A stretch of DNA of 64,000 nucleotides from Adiantum capillus-veneris. Lineage: Eukaryota; Streptophyta; Polypodiopsida; Polypodiales; Pteridaceae. The stretch spans positions 24,244,513 through 24,308,512 of the forward strand of contig CM043968.1 of the NCBI GenBank assembly GCA_014529385.2, given 5' to 3'. This document shows positions 22,165 through 35,194 of this stretch, in pieces. How positions within the stretch are numbered: the stretch's first letter is position 1; the number at the start of each line of letters is the position of its first letter. Under the pieces are notes generated by a model. That model did no database searches. It was given only the letters and a program-made list of their open reading frames with translations, and had not been told where the DNA came from. Made by a program: the position numbers and the translations under genes.

Positions 22165-23705
22165 TAGTGGACAACTTAACTGCTCCACTCGGAGATACAT
22201 ATTCAATGATAAACGGTCCATTTCTCTTTTTTTTTAATCTGAGAATGTGTTGCTTAAGGGAATAAACTAAAACTAGGTCCCCTTTTTTGAAGATTTTTGT
22301 GACTAGGTGTGAATCAGAAAATTGTTTTTGCTATATTTTTTGTGCATAGATGTGAGTTATAGCTGTTATCCTTTGTTCGTCAAGCTTTTATAGATCTTCA
22401 AGCCTCTTTGACAATTCATGTCCTGTCCACTCAAGACCTTTAGCTACCTTTAGTATTGGCAATAAAACTTCCATCAATAATATGTCATCAAGACCATAAA
22501 CAAGATTAAATGGTGTAGTATTTAAATATGTCTTGAATGAAACTTTGTAAGCCCATAGAGTAGCATGTAGATTTATTTCCCAATCAGTTTGTCCTGAACT
22601 AACCACTTAAGTCAATACCAAGCTAAGAATTTTATTCGTGTGCTCAACTTGTCCATTGGATGATATGGAGCAGATTTGTTATGGATGACCATAAATTCAT
22701 TCAGAAGATACTCAATTACCTCATTGAGGAAATGATTTCCCCTATCACTGACAATTTCTATAGGCAGTCCATATCTTGTGAATACATTCTCATACGAGAA
22801 TGCGGCTTTAGTTCTAGCATCATTCTTGTTGGTTGCCTTAGCCTCTACCCACTTGGTCAAATAGTGCATAGCTACAATGATATATTGAGCTTGATTTGTA
22901 TAACCAAGTGGTTGTATTGGTCCGACAAAATCTATGCCCCATTATGCAAAAGCTCTAGCTCTCATCATTGGTCTTAAAGGCATGCTATCTACCCTTGTTG
23001 GAATTTTTTCTCAGTTGCATGCATCACATCTTTGAACATATTCTTTGGCATCTGCAAAAAGTGTTGGCCATCATATGCCTACCATTAAAATTCCTCTAGC
23101 AGTGGTTTCACTAGAAAAGTGACCACCAGCTAATCCAGCATGTGCTTGTTCTAGAGTTGGTATATATTCATCTTCATTTGCACAAAGACGCAAATGTTGA
23201 TCCTTTCCTCTTTGATACAATTGGTTTCCAATAAGAGAATAGTATCTTGCTTCATTTTCATGGCGGTGTTTACTCATATCCTCCGGAAATGTTCTGTTTT
23301 ATAAGTAAGTAACTATATAGTTACTCCACTTAAGAACAAGTGAGATTTGAAATAATGTCACACGAGGTACAGTGTTTGTTTTTGGAATTGAAGACAGTCT
23401 TTCACAAATGAGTGAACATCAATCCTCATGGTTGGCCAAAATAATCCAACTCTCAAGATCCGTTGTATAATTTGGTTTTCCGCAAAGTGAAATCCAACTA
23501 TGGTAATGTGTGTTTGATTTAGGTATTGGGATGTCTCCTTAGGGTTAATACACAAAATCAATATTCCATCTCGATTTCTTTTGTATAGCCTTCCAACTAG
23601 TAATTGATACATAGCCAATTGCCCAATTAATATTGGTGTAATAGGAAGTGATATTTGAGAATCCACTTGAGTATAGCCATCAATGAAACCATATTTTTTT
23701 ACCAA
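22165..23705 (-). pseudogene. element C integrase (fossil)
   Basis: On the minus strand: zinc-binding region (23400-23071, HAGLAGGHFSSETTARGILM), then the catalytic core (22869-22612, YENVFTRYGLPIEIVSDRGN with the RYGLP-SDRG signature, and NKSAPYHP), then the C-terminal part (22606-22388, ETDWEINLHATLWAYKVSFK-like; WAYK and TPFNLVYG motifs). Typical of Ty3/gypsy integrase. No chromodomain is seen. Broken into several frames. Confidence 0.85.
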
Positions 23706-24300
23706 CGGGGTATCATTTCCACGGAGAACAAATATGTATCTGGTAGATCATCATCTAGCCCTTTTGGTGGTTCTCCTGAAATAATCCTTGATAAATGATC
23801 TACTCTTTGGTGTGTGGTGCCCTTTTTACAACTACAATGAAATACAATTTCAAAAGAATGATAATCCATCTCACTATTCTCCTTATGTTGCATGGCTTGT
23901 TGACCAAATACAATAAATCTTGGCGTTCCACAAAGAACACAAATTTGTTTTGGCTAATAAGTAATTTCTATACTTGTTTATGGCATAGATCATCTCTAAT
24001 CCTTCTCTTTTGGTGGTTGGTTGTCTACTAGCATAGGAAATGGGAAAATCAAATTTTTCGTCTCCTGGTTGAGCTAATATACACCCAATGGAAAAATTTG
24101 AAGCATCAACACATGTACATAGAATATCTTATTCCAATCTGGTGCTTTCAATATTGGGGCTGTAGTGAGAGCTTGTTTAAACTTCATAAAGGATTCTTCA
24201 CCCTCATCGGTCCATACAAAGAGTGTAATCACGCCATACATGGGTAATGAATTGCTATAATATCCACATTGTCCCATGAAATCCTAAACCCCTTTGACTA
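23706..24300 (-). pseudogene. element C RNase H region (fossil)
   Basis: Minus-strand frames contain FVWTDEGEESFMKFKQALTT and APILKAPDW (start of the gypsy RNase H/connection region, 24277-24074) and DYHSFEIVFHCSCKKGTTHQ with RVDHLSRI (its end, 23893-23699). RNase H removes the RNA strand during reverse transcription. Broken. Confidence 0.8.
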
Positions 24301-24352
24301 TTTTCAGTGTAGGTAATTCACCAATAGCATGAATTTAAACCATATTGACCAT

Positions 24353-24900
24353 TTTTAGACACTATTTGTCCAAGAATTTTTCCTTGTCTTCCATAAATGT
24401 ACACTTTTCACGATTTAAGCAAATCATATAAAGTCTGCATATTTTGAAGACCTTTTTGAGATGTTCAAAATGATCAGCTCGGATTGATGAATGTACACAT
24501 AAATCATCCATATATACTGCCAAGAAATTCCTAAGATATTCATTGAAAGCATGGCTCATCAATCTTTGAAAGGTGGCAGGAGCATTAGTTAGCCCAAAAG
24601 GCATAACCCTATAGGCAAAAATACCCCATTCAGTTGCAAAGGCAGTTTTATGCTAATCTTTTGGATAAACCAAAAGTTGATTGTATCCCAAAAAGCCGTC
24701 TAAAAAGCTGTAAGCTTCTTTTCTTGCAACGCGTTCTAAAACATGCTCGGTGATTGGAAGAGGGTAGTTATCTCTGATGGTGGCTGCATTCACTTTTTTG
24801 AGATTGACACATACTCTTAGTTTTTCTTTTTTCTTGGGCACCACCACAATTGGAGACACCCAATTTGTGTGTTCAATTTCATAAATGAATTTGTCTTCCT
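24353..24900 (-). pseudogene. element C reverse transcriptase (fossil)
   Basis: Minus-strand motifs in order: SPIVVVPKKKEKLRVCVNLK and YPLPITEHVLERVA (24859-24653), then MPFGLTNAPATFQRLM and FLAVYMDDLCVHS (24604-24362), the gypsy RT palm with its YMDD box. This anchors the family call. Broken. Confidence 0.9.
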
Positions 24901-25949
24901 TGAGCTTCTCTATCTCTTCTTTGATCTTTTTCGCAAATGTTTCATTATAAGTATATGACCGTTGTCTACTTCATTTTGCATCATCTCTCATAGGTATGGT
25001 ATGTTGATATTTTTTGGATCAACACCCTTGAGATCTTTATAAGAGCAAGCAAAGATATCTCGATATTCTTTCATTAAGCTTAGCAAAAGCTCTTCTTCTT
25101 TTTAGTCAAGTCGTTCACAATGTAGGTAGGTCTGGGCTCTTCTCTCGAGGGGTGCATTATGTAATCATGTTAATGTATAACGTGAGTTCGAAAGGAATGG
25201 TTTTAAAATGCAAAAATTTTAGAAAATTTAATAGAGATACATTAAAATAAGGGGTTCTAATATTCAATTTTAGAAAGACTTCCTAAAATAAGGGGTCATT
25301 TTATCTATTCAGACATGTTAAAAGAGAGTTTTTTAAAATACCCCACGAATGCACGTTATATAGGGGGCTATGAAATGGTGAACCACCCAAGGATCTTCTC
25401 CTGGTTCAACTAAATCTATTTTCTTTGCATTTTCAGGTCCTTCATATGACTCACCCTATTTTCTTAGTTCCCTTATAGGTTGTTCCACTGTGATCTTTTG
25501 GTCTTGCAAAGTATATTTCTTGTAATGGGATGGAACACTCATTACATCTTTATTCTCTTCCTTGATTGTTTCCATTTTAGTGGTATACACCTCCTTTAAA
25601 GTTTTCTTCAACTCTCGATATTTTTTATCTCGTTCAACCTGTGTCATGGATGATTCATTATCTTGGTGCTTAGGTTTTGATTCAGTTTCCTTTCTCATTT
25701 TCCTTGATGTTTTTGATGTTCCTTGCTTGTTGTTTGAGGGATATCTATCTGTGATTTTATCTTTAGCAAAATCATGTGCATCTATCTGCATCAGAAACTG
25801 TGTTCTGCTAGAAACTGATGGCATAGGTCTAGATCAAAAGTTTTTTGTTTCTCTTTTCCTTCTATACCATTTCTGTCTTCTTGGCTTTTGGTTGGAAAAG
25901 TAAAAAAACTTTTCCTCACCTCCTTTTAGGTTTAGTTGGGCTCTCACAT
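24901..25949 (-). pseudogene. element C protease-RT linker (fossil)
   Basis: Between the RT and the CACTA insertion. A Lys/Glu-rich minus-strand frame at 25824-25456 (KKYRELKKTLKEVYTTKMET) looks like the linker between protease and RT. The 25090-25400 stretch shows nothing recognisable. Confidence 0.5.
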
Positions 25950-26170
25950 CACTACAACAAAAAAGGTGTCATCGACGTATATAGCGACGCTTAACGTCGT
26001 TATCTGCGTCCCTGTGAAACTGTCGGAATCTGTGTCGATATACGCGTGGAAAGGCTTTATTTGCAACGCAGATAACGATGCAGATATAGACGCAGTTATA
26101 GAAACAGATAGCAACGCAGATTCCGACAGAAGTATAGATGCATATATCGACGACCATAACAGGAAAAAAA
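25950..26170 (+). repeat. CACTA left TIR and subterminal repeats
   Basis: CACTACAACA followed by repeated GACG/CGTC-containing units (ATCGACGTATATAGCGACG, GTCGATATACGCG, ATATCGACGACC). The right end (33430-33613) has the same motif in both orientations. This is the usual layout of TnpA-type binding sites. Confidence 0.85.
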
Positions 26171-26439
26171 AATCTTGGGTAGAGGATAGGTAGCCTGGCC
26201 TGTGCCCAGTAAAAAGATGGACACAGCCACCACAGCCAGACTTCCTGCCCTTTGCCCAAGAAAGCGAGCAGCACCAAAATCAACCGTGCTCCCGCAGAAA
26301 TTCCGAAAGAGTTCCCTTCGTTTTTACATAAACTTTTCAAAAAAAACCATATCATGTATACGCCTCCTACATGCTATCCATGTAGGATCTCACATGAGAT
26401 TTAAGGCCAATGAAAGAAATGAAATGAACTTTGTGCAAA

Positions 26440-26725
26440 ACCATAACCGTACCAACTTAAAAGCATAACCATAATGAACCATAACCATAACTTACCATAA
26501 CCACTTTGATCAAAACCATAATGCAGATAACCATAATCATAAACAAAATTAACAATAACCATAAGCATAACCAGAAAGTTAAACATCACCATAAACAAAA
26601 CCTGAACCATAACTATGTCTATACAAGAATAGGAGAAATAACCATGTCTATACAATGACAATGACAATAACCATAACCATAAGGAAAACAATAACTGTCT
26701 GAACAATAACCATAACCATATATGT
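26440..26725. repeat. degenerate ACCATAA minisatellite
   Basis: Roughly 30 imperfect copies of ACCATAA/CCATAACC in 290 bp inside the CACTA element. The unit superficially resembles a telomere-type repeat but does not match TTTAGGG. No gene. Confidence 0.85.
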
Positions 26726-26899
26726 CTATACAAAAAAGAGACACAGAAGCGTGTCTGTGTCTCACAAAGCATATATATGAAATCCAGTCCACTGATGACT
26801 AGGCGTCACAACCTGCACATAGGACAACTCACAAAATTAGTATTGATATTACTTCACATATACTTACTTAATTAAATCAACTCACACATATTAACGTCT

Positions 26900-27881
26900 C
26901 ACCTCAAGCGATCAGCGAGACTGTAAGGCCTCCAAGTCTACAGGCTCTCCTGAAGCATCAAGATCATTCAATACTTCATAGATACCTCTGTGATATCCAT
27001 TTGACTCCTCCTGGCGTGTCGGAGCTCGATGCATCGCAAGATTCTACGTTTATACAAAAATCAAAGTAATAAGAATACATGATTCATCGCGTTTTAAAAA
27101 ACGCCATAGTTAAGATTGGATTCGAAACTCACAAACTCATAGCGCCAGGTGTCAAAGCCTCCGCTGCCAAGATGAGATGTCCCCCTGGTCATCTATCGTA
27201 TCTGCACGGCCTCACGCTGTTGTTTGAACCGCGTGTCCATTGTCCGCTCATCCTCCCTGATCTACAACGACGTCTCGTATGGGATGCTCGAAGGCTTCAG
27301 CGAGCCGGTCCTGAAAGCCTTCCGAGCTGCATCTCGTCGATGTTTCACGATGTCCCGTGCAACATCCTTGATCCATCACCTCGGAACAACGTTTGAACCC
27401 GGAGCAGGCTGGTACTCTCTCAAGATGGTCTCCACTATGTAACTGACTTTGTCCTTATCCTGCTCACCCCAAGAAGTCAGAATGCTGGTCGAAAACTGCA
27501 GCTCCGCGAGCTGGAGAATCCGCTGTCTCATCTCAGTCCCGACTCTATCCATGTCAATAGAACCATCTACCCGTACAGTATAGAGCTTGGAGGCACTAGG
27601 ATCGTGTGCCCCCCAAGGTGTCCGAGGTGTGCCAAGAGGTGTGTCGAGAGGTGTGCCTGGGTAGGACGGGGGTCGTGAGCGAGTAGGGGTCGAAGCATCT
27701 GTGGACCCTCCTCCACAGCAACCACCACCTCCACCTGGCGATCGCCGAGATCGGCGAGTGCGCCTGTGCTGCAGAGATGAGGGCGTACCCGCCTCTGTCC
27801 CACCCCTAGGTGTCGAAGCCTCCGTGATGGGAGAAGCAGGCGTCCCCCCCCCCCCCCCATAGGTGTCCCCCCCCTAGGCAT
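26900..27881 (-). pseudogene. possible second CACTA gene (TnpA-like), decayed
   Basis: The minus strand downstream of tnp2 is GC-richer than its surroundings. It reads a Pro/Gly/Arg-rich start (27881-27567) and then, in another frame, VDGSIDMDRVGTEMRQRILQ, QDKDKVSYIVETILREY and DVARDIVKHRRDAARKAF, with stops between blocks. Basic helical stretches of this kind occur in the plant En/Spm TnpA-type products that bind subterminal repeats, but the match is by style only. The position after tnp2 fits. Confidence 0.35.
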
Positions 27882-28143
27882 CGGACCCTCGGGTGTGAAG
27901 CCCGGAGGCGTAGTACCCGGGCCTCTGGCTACCCAGACTGAGAAGCCTCTGCCATCTGAGTAGGCGTCATCCGTATAACGAAGCCCATGAATGCATCTCC
28001 ACTCATAGAAGTGGGATCTGGAAACTGGTCTGCCATACTAAAGTCCTGCACAAAGAAAGTAAAATAAAGCATCAGAACACAATTGTTTAAATTAACTTTA
28101 ACCTTAATTTTAAATCAACGTCTTCACACAAACACTTACAGGC

Positions 28144-31100
28144 CTAGGCCTCGATGAGTGAGGCATCATCGATAAGATCTTGCACCATATCATCATCTAT
28201 CTCTAATTGCAAACATAACTCTGCCCCAACTCGTTCTGGCAGATTGTCTTCATCCATTGCATCTTCATCTACAAGTGTCAATTCTGCCTCGTCTGCGTCA
28301 TCCCTCGTATATCTGTCAGCTTCCTCTGCCATACCTTCATCCATCTCATCTAATGTCACAGTAGTATGGACATCGTCTGACTGAATTTCCTCCATGAGCT
28401 CTTGCCCTTCAAATACTTGTTTATTTCTTGGAGCAACCTGAACCACAAACCACCATTGTCGCTCTCGAGGGTCCGGTACAAAGACCACTTGCTCGCAATG
28501 TTCAGGGAGAGCAAATGTGTCGCTCGCATCTGTCCAAACCTTTGTAGAATCTATTTGCACAAGTTTGTTTCCATCTCTGCGTATCGTTGCATTGCGACCA
28601 GAATTAATCACCTTGAACCACTTCACATCCAACAAAAACATCTCAAACCGCTTGAAGCTTACTTTCAGGATATCTGACACCATACCACAGTAATCTAGGT
28701 TGCTATTGCTCTCATTCGTGTCTCTAGCACTGGCCCTGCTCTTTTGCATGAAAGTAACCATTACCCCACTGTCAAACGTCTTTCTACTGTTGTCAATTTG
28801 TTGTGTTCTGAAATGCTTTCCATGCGACCACAGTGCTATGTATGTATGATACTTCTAGTCGCATCCAATAGCCAGCTCTTCCTCTTCTAGAGATATGGGT
28901 TCTCCGATCTGTCGAGCTGCTCTCACTGTCTTGTCCAACCTTGCCATTGTAGGGAATTCAGGTAGAGGAGTGAGATAGTCTGGCAAGGGTAAGCCTCTAG
29001 TCGTTCGGCTTCGCCTGAAATCCTATCACTCCCTATTGCGTCTCTCTTTCTCTTCTTCGTACCTTTCAAGCCATTTTTGCATCGGCGCTGAATTTAGTAT
29101 ACAGAACTTCATGATCTTTTCTCACATGGCGTCGTTCATTTTCTTTGGCACCCCTTGCCCTTGCGGCTCCTCTCCCCTCAGTCTTGCATCCTCCTTATCG
29201 CTCCACAGTCGAGGCATTTCTGGGTCAGAAACGGATAGAAGTTCAGTCTTCAATACAAGAGACTCTTGCACCAGCCATCCTTCTGCCATGCTCCCCTCTG
29301 GATGCGCTTTTTGGCGAAAAAAACCCTTAAGTGTTTTCATGAACCGCTCTAGAAAGAACATCCAACGACTGTGGGCTGTACCTGCCAATGCAACCTCATC
29401 TACTACATGGACGAGCAAGTGCATTTGGATAGTTAGGCAGCTCGTGGGTAGATACTTCTCAATCATGCAAACTACCTCAATGAAGTTAGCCCTTGCGACT
29501 GCAATAGATTCCTCTCGTATCTCCTTGGAAGAGATCCACCGCACTAGCTCTGAAATCTTGTATATGCAGGTCCGCACTTCCTCCGTTAAACACCCCTTGA
29601 TCGCAATTGGAAGAATGAATTGCAAGAACTTATGCCAGTCGTGCGATTTCGGTCCTGACAGTTGATCGTCACGGGTGAATGCTGTCTTGAGACATTGCAT
29701 GTATCCTATTGGCGTCCTGAACTCTGAAATCACCCTTTTAACTTGTCGCTCTTCATTTTTTAGCAATACCCATGGCACTCTTGGAAGTTTTGTTTGGCCA
29801 GCTCCATTGGTGAAAGGCCACAGCTCTGGCATCTTTCCAACTGACTGCAAATCATCTCGTGAAGCTCGATTGTCTTTCATTCCCATGATTGTCTTCCAGA
29901 GGAGCTCTCCCACATTCTTGAATATATGCATTGGATCCAGCAAATGGTTAATTAGTAGATCACCCCAGTATGGCAACGTATGGAGAATGGACAAACGTTT
30001 CATTCTTGGAACAAGTTGCCCCTCATGTTGCTCCCATCGGCGACGCCACTCTTGTTCATGCATAGGACGACATTCGACGCGACCAAGCTGACCTTCGCGC
30101 AAGTGATGGTCATCTGGAAGATAACGGTGGTGGCTTTGATAAATTGTCTTTCGAAGAGAGGCAGAATAGTGCACATCCAAAGACTGTCCGCAAATTGGAC
30201 ATGCATTGTATCCCGAAGTTGTTAGCCCTGCATATATTAAATCATGAATCAGGCCAAGGCAAAGTGCTTGCGAATAGCGAGAATTTTGTAAATCAAGAAC
30301 CATTACCAGAAGCTTCTCCGTATCCTGGCCAGTCATGCATAGTCCACATAAGAAGTCCATGGATCCTTGCATGTTGTTGTCCTACTGGTTCAACTACATC
30401 TGCTATGTCGATCCCATGCCATTACTCCTGGAGCTCGTCAACTAGTGGAGCTAGATAAACATCCATGTTTTTTGCCTTGAACTTACTAGGTACAATCAAG
30501 CTTAATATCAAATGACCCTTCTTGATGGCAAGCCACGGCGGGAGGTTGTAATTGATAAGGCACACAGGCCAAGTGCTCCATGACAAGCTTCTCAAGCCAA
30601 ATGGATTGACTCCATCCATTGCCATGCCCAAACGCAAATTGCGTGGTTCACTCTTAAAATGTGGCCAGCTATCTTCTATCTGCCTCCAGGCCTTTGAATC
30701 AGTGGGCACCCTAAATGTTGCGTTAGTGGATCTATTTGTAGAATGCCACCGCATCAACTTTGCAATGGAACCACAACGAAACATGCTTTTTATCCTAGGA
30801 ATAATAGGGAAATGCCGCAACACTTTAGCTGGCACTGTCTCACCAACTGCATCTTGTTTGTAGTCATTGCTCCGCACTTAGGACACGACAGACAATCTGC
30901 GAATTCATTGCAAAAAAGAATGCAATCATTTGGACATGCATGAATCTTGTTGTAGTCCAAGCCAACTGAGGTCAATAGTTGCTTTGCATCTGGCCTGGAG
31001 GGGGGCATTTCATTGCCAGCCGGGAGAAGTTGCTCCCGCAACAACCTGTTTAAGCCACATTAAATTAAAAAGCTCTCCAAGCACGTCACCGTTGCAATCG

Positions 31101-31638
31101 GAAAATCTCTTTTGTAAATTACGTACCTAAACAAAGCAGTGACGCTTGCATCTGACCACCCGTACACTGACTGAAGATTCAAAAAATTCAGACAAGTAAG
31201 AAGCGTCGATATTTTGGCGCCTTCATAAATTGGTTGGCATGCCAACTTCCTCAACATGTGTTCAAGAGATAGGCACGCGGCTTCTGGTGCTGCTTCGTTA
31301 GCGTTCTCCTCGCTTGTCTGGAGGAAGGCATCCAGCATCTCCTCCATGGCGTCGTCTTCTGTCTGTAAGTCCTTTTCTGCTTCCATCCTTGGCTCTACAT
31401 TGGTCGGACCTTCACGCATAATCCTTTTTCTCTCTATCTCAGATGTAGGTGCTATGTCGCAAAAATCAATGCCCGTTCTGTAGGAGTCGTATCGTAGATT
31501 CTGTACGGTTTCTTTAGCAAACTCTCCGTACTTGTGCACATGCTCATTACATATCCTACGCTTGCGCAGGATTTCATACTTGCAGAGCGTGCACGAGCAT
31601 GCAATCTTTTCCTCCATGTTAGTTGATGACGTTGCCAT
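28144..31638 (-). pseudogene. tnp2: CACTA transposase gene, tnp2 type, decayed
   Basis: Exon 1 (31638-31127) has a C-x-C-x2-C N-terminal cluster; an 81-bp intron (donor TTTAG|GTACGT, acceptor AACAG) leads to exon 2 from 31045. Exon 2 has the tnp2 hallmarks ACPNDCILFCNEFADCLSCP, LRHFPIIPRIKSMFR, AKLMRWHS, RLGMAMDGVNPFG, INYNLPPWLAIKK and MDVYLAPLVDELQE, then WTMHDWPGYG and ACPICG. A DUF4218-like block follows (SHDWHKFLQFILPIAIKG, HLLVHVVDEVALAG, ERFMKTLKGFFRQKAHPEGS). The 3' part (28761-28144) is DUF4216-like (DYCGMVSDILKVSF, FVPDPRERQWWFVV). A one-base frame change after SCPKCG near 30870, a stop after PLVDELQE near 30423, a frame change near 30330 and a stop near 28850 show it is dead. Tnp2 cuts and pastes the element by binding its ends. 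Confidence 0.9.
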
Positions 31639-31900
31639 CTACAATGATTATGAATGTTGTTTTAATATATATACTCCTCACAATGTAAACTACCTTGCAT
31701 TCTCTAGTCTTGCCCAATCTCCATACACCTCGGTCCAGAGGTGTACGGAGATCAAGACCATCGGGTCAAAATCTCGTCTTGATTGGTCAAATCCTATATG
31801 GGTAGACACATACGTGCCCTCCCAGGTGTACATGGCAATGCATGTAGCGGGCAAAACCCCTTTGCCTCTTTTAGTTCCATAGTTTCTTCTAGAGGGAGAG
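31639..31900. other. CACTA upstream region, presumptive tnp2 promoter
   Basis: Minus-strand upstream of the tnp2 start codon. It holds ATATATTAAAACAACATTC near 31650-31670 and a GC-moderate tract. No defined promoter box is certain. Confidence 0.3.
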
Positions 31901-32715
<815 letters not shown>

Positions 32716-33150
32716 TACTTCCCTATCTCTCTACGTACTGATCGAACGAGTGACTGAGCTAGGGAGATCCAAATGCCCACGACTGCGGAGGCCAGACTAC
32801 ACAACATCGACAAAGGCTGCATCAGACGATCCAGGTCACTTTGACTCGACATGCACAACACCCGGTCAGACTACTAACCATGGAGGAGATTGATGAGGTC
32901 CGCCAGCGAGACAGATGTTGGATCTCCTATGATCTACCTATCCCAGCTAGTTGTTTTAGCTGCTTAGTCCACACCCAGCAGTTTAGGATTCCATAATATT
33001 TTATTTTGTCATTTTGTCATCTTGTTATTCTGACTTTGTATTAGATCTACCACATTGTAACTTTCTGGTCTCATAGGTCACTTTGGCCTTTTGAAGAGTT
33101 AATATAACATTTCATTTCATTTCTTTCTTTAATTTTAATTTTTTACGCAA
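32716..33150. other. CACTA interior, no gene seen
   Basis: Unique-looking sequence between microsatellites. Only short frames occur. No feature is recognised. Confidence 0.5.
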
Positions 33151-33154
33151 ACAC

Positions 33155-33337
<183 letters not shown>

Positions 33338-33429
33338 AGAGTGCCATAATACCTGCTGCGCAGGTTTCGACCAAGATCTGAGAACGCGCGCATTGAGGAC
33401 GAAAATGGCCCCTGCGCGCGGGCTCGCCT

Positions 33430-33613
33430 TTTTTTCCCCCAACTTTTTAGCGTCGATAAGCACGCCGATATACGCATGGAAAATTTACCTTTCTACGCGT
33501 ATTTCCACGTCCATATCGACGCAGTTATCGACGCGCATATCGACGGAGTGTAAGAACATCGATATGAACGTGGAAAGGTACGGGCGTCGATAACTTTGGG
33601 TTATGTTGTAGTG
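33430..33613 (-). repeat. CACTA right TIR and subterminal repeats
   Basis: GCGTCGATAAGC, CATATCGACGCAGTTATCGA, GCATATCGACGGAG and GCGTCGATAACT precede TGTTGTAGTG. They mirror the left end. Confidence 0.85.
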
Positions 33614-33616
33614 CAT

Positions 33617-35194
33617 GTTCTTTTTTTTAACCAAAATCATCGGATGTAGCTGAACGTTATTCAAACTCATCAGTAGCATCATAATAGAGGTCTGAAAAGA
33701 CTTGTTGAGCTTTTAGTAAGTCCTTAGGTTCCTGAACTTCATCTTCAGTTTGAAGGGTTGAGATCATTTGTATGGGAATTATGCTATAACCATCCTCATT
33801 GCAAAAATTGAGTAGGCATAGACATATTCACACACACATCCATTGTTGCCAAAATTTGAGTCTATTCAAATGGCTCAAACAAATGCTCCAGAAAGGGTTC
33901 AAGTATATATGCTTCATCTGTGTAGTCCCTTTCTAAGATACATTCTACTCGTTTTAAACTCCAGTTTTCTGAGGCTTCACACATCCAAATAGGTGTGTCT
34001 TTGTTTAACCAAGATGAAAGCTTTGATTCAGCTGAAGAGACTGAGCCAAATTCTTGAATGGGTGTTTTCATTACATCTCTATAAGTGTGATCTTTCAAAT
34101 CAACCCTTGTGATTGATCCCACTTGCCTCACGTACATGTAATTGTTTCCTCAACCTTGATTTAGCCATACTTGTCGCATGAATGGCTTTCCCAAGATGAT
34201 TTTATAATTAAGTTTCTAGCCAAAGTCAACTATCACAAAAGTATGTTGATAATCAATTCCACAAGAACTAACTATCACTTTTTCAAGCAGTCCTAGGGGT
34301 TTTTCTATGTGTCCATCCGTCAATTGTAATTTCATTCGAGTTGGTCTAATCACTGGTTCTCCCCATGATTCCCATAATACTTTTGTGGCTACGGCTATGG
34401 CTATGCTAGCCCCGCTATCCACTATTGCCATGGTTTTTACATCATTATATCTCGCCCAAAGGGCTAGGTTTCCTTCTTCCCCTTCATAGTATTATCTGAC
34501 TTTGTTCTAGGGACGAATCTAATCTCCTTGTTATCCAATTCATGTTTCCATTTACCCAAAAAGTTTACGATTAGCCATGTTATCCCCACCTTCTCTAGAG
34601 TTTTTTTGTAAATCATTCTATAAATATGGTATGATTTTTAACAATTCTCCAAAGGTAAGAGTACATTGAATGGTTGTTGACCTGATTGAATAGAAGTTCT
34701 GTACCTCTAGGGTCTGTTCCGCTCTTTTTACTTGAGTGTTTTTGCACACTATGGACTCATCTTTGTTGTCTCCTAAGTAAGAGGGTAGTGTTTTTAGCGT
34801 CAATGGTTTAGACATTCATGATGCTTCAGAACCGCAATCCCCATACAAGGATTGTATATCCATGTCCATAATAGGATGTAAATTGTCTAACCAAACTTCC
34901 TCTATAGGAGCTGCTTTCAAATTTATGCTCCCATCATTAATCTTTCTCACTTTTTTCCATAAATGTCCTGGCCAGTCTTCCTCCACAAACAAAATTCCAT
35001 CTAAAGCATCTTCATTGTCAAGCACTATAAGTTTTGGCTCTTTAATTTCAAGGTGGGGTTCTACCACCACTTTGGATTTCTCTTTATTGGAGTAATTCTT
35101 ACTAAATTTCGATAAGCTTCAAGCTTAGCTGCTTCCATATCTGGAGAACCATAGTTTTTCCATTTGTTTTCCATATTTTGGCATGCTTTAAGTC
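33617..35194 (-). pseudogene. element C protease region (fossil)
   Basis: On the minus strand, IVDSGASIAIAVATKVLWES (near 34425) and a later LGKPFMRQVWLNQG (near 34200) are the active-site flap and the end of a retroviral-type aspartic protease, which matures the polyprotein. Acidic, linker-like frames lie before it (35070-34816) and after it (34137-33862). The CACTA element separates this from the RT. Broken. Confidence 0.75.

Noticed and set aside
26440-26725. Interstitial telomere repeat
   Set aside because: The unit ACCATAA does not match the plant telomere repeat TTTAGGG or its known variants.
29036-29665. Plus-strand 209-codon frame
   Set aside because: Shadow of the tnp2 transposase on the minus strand, which has recognisable domains.
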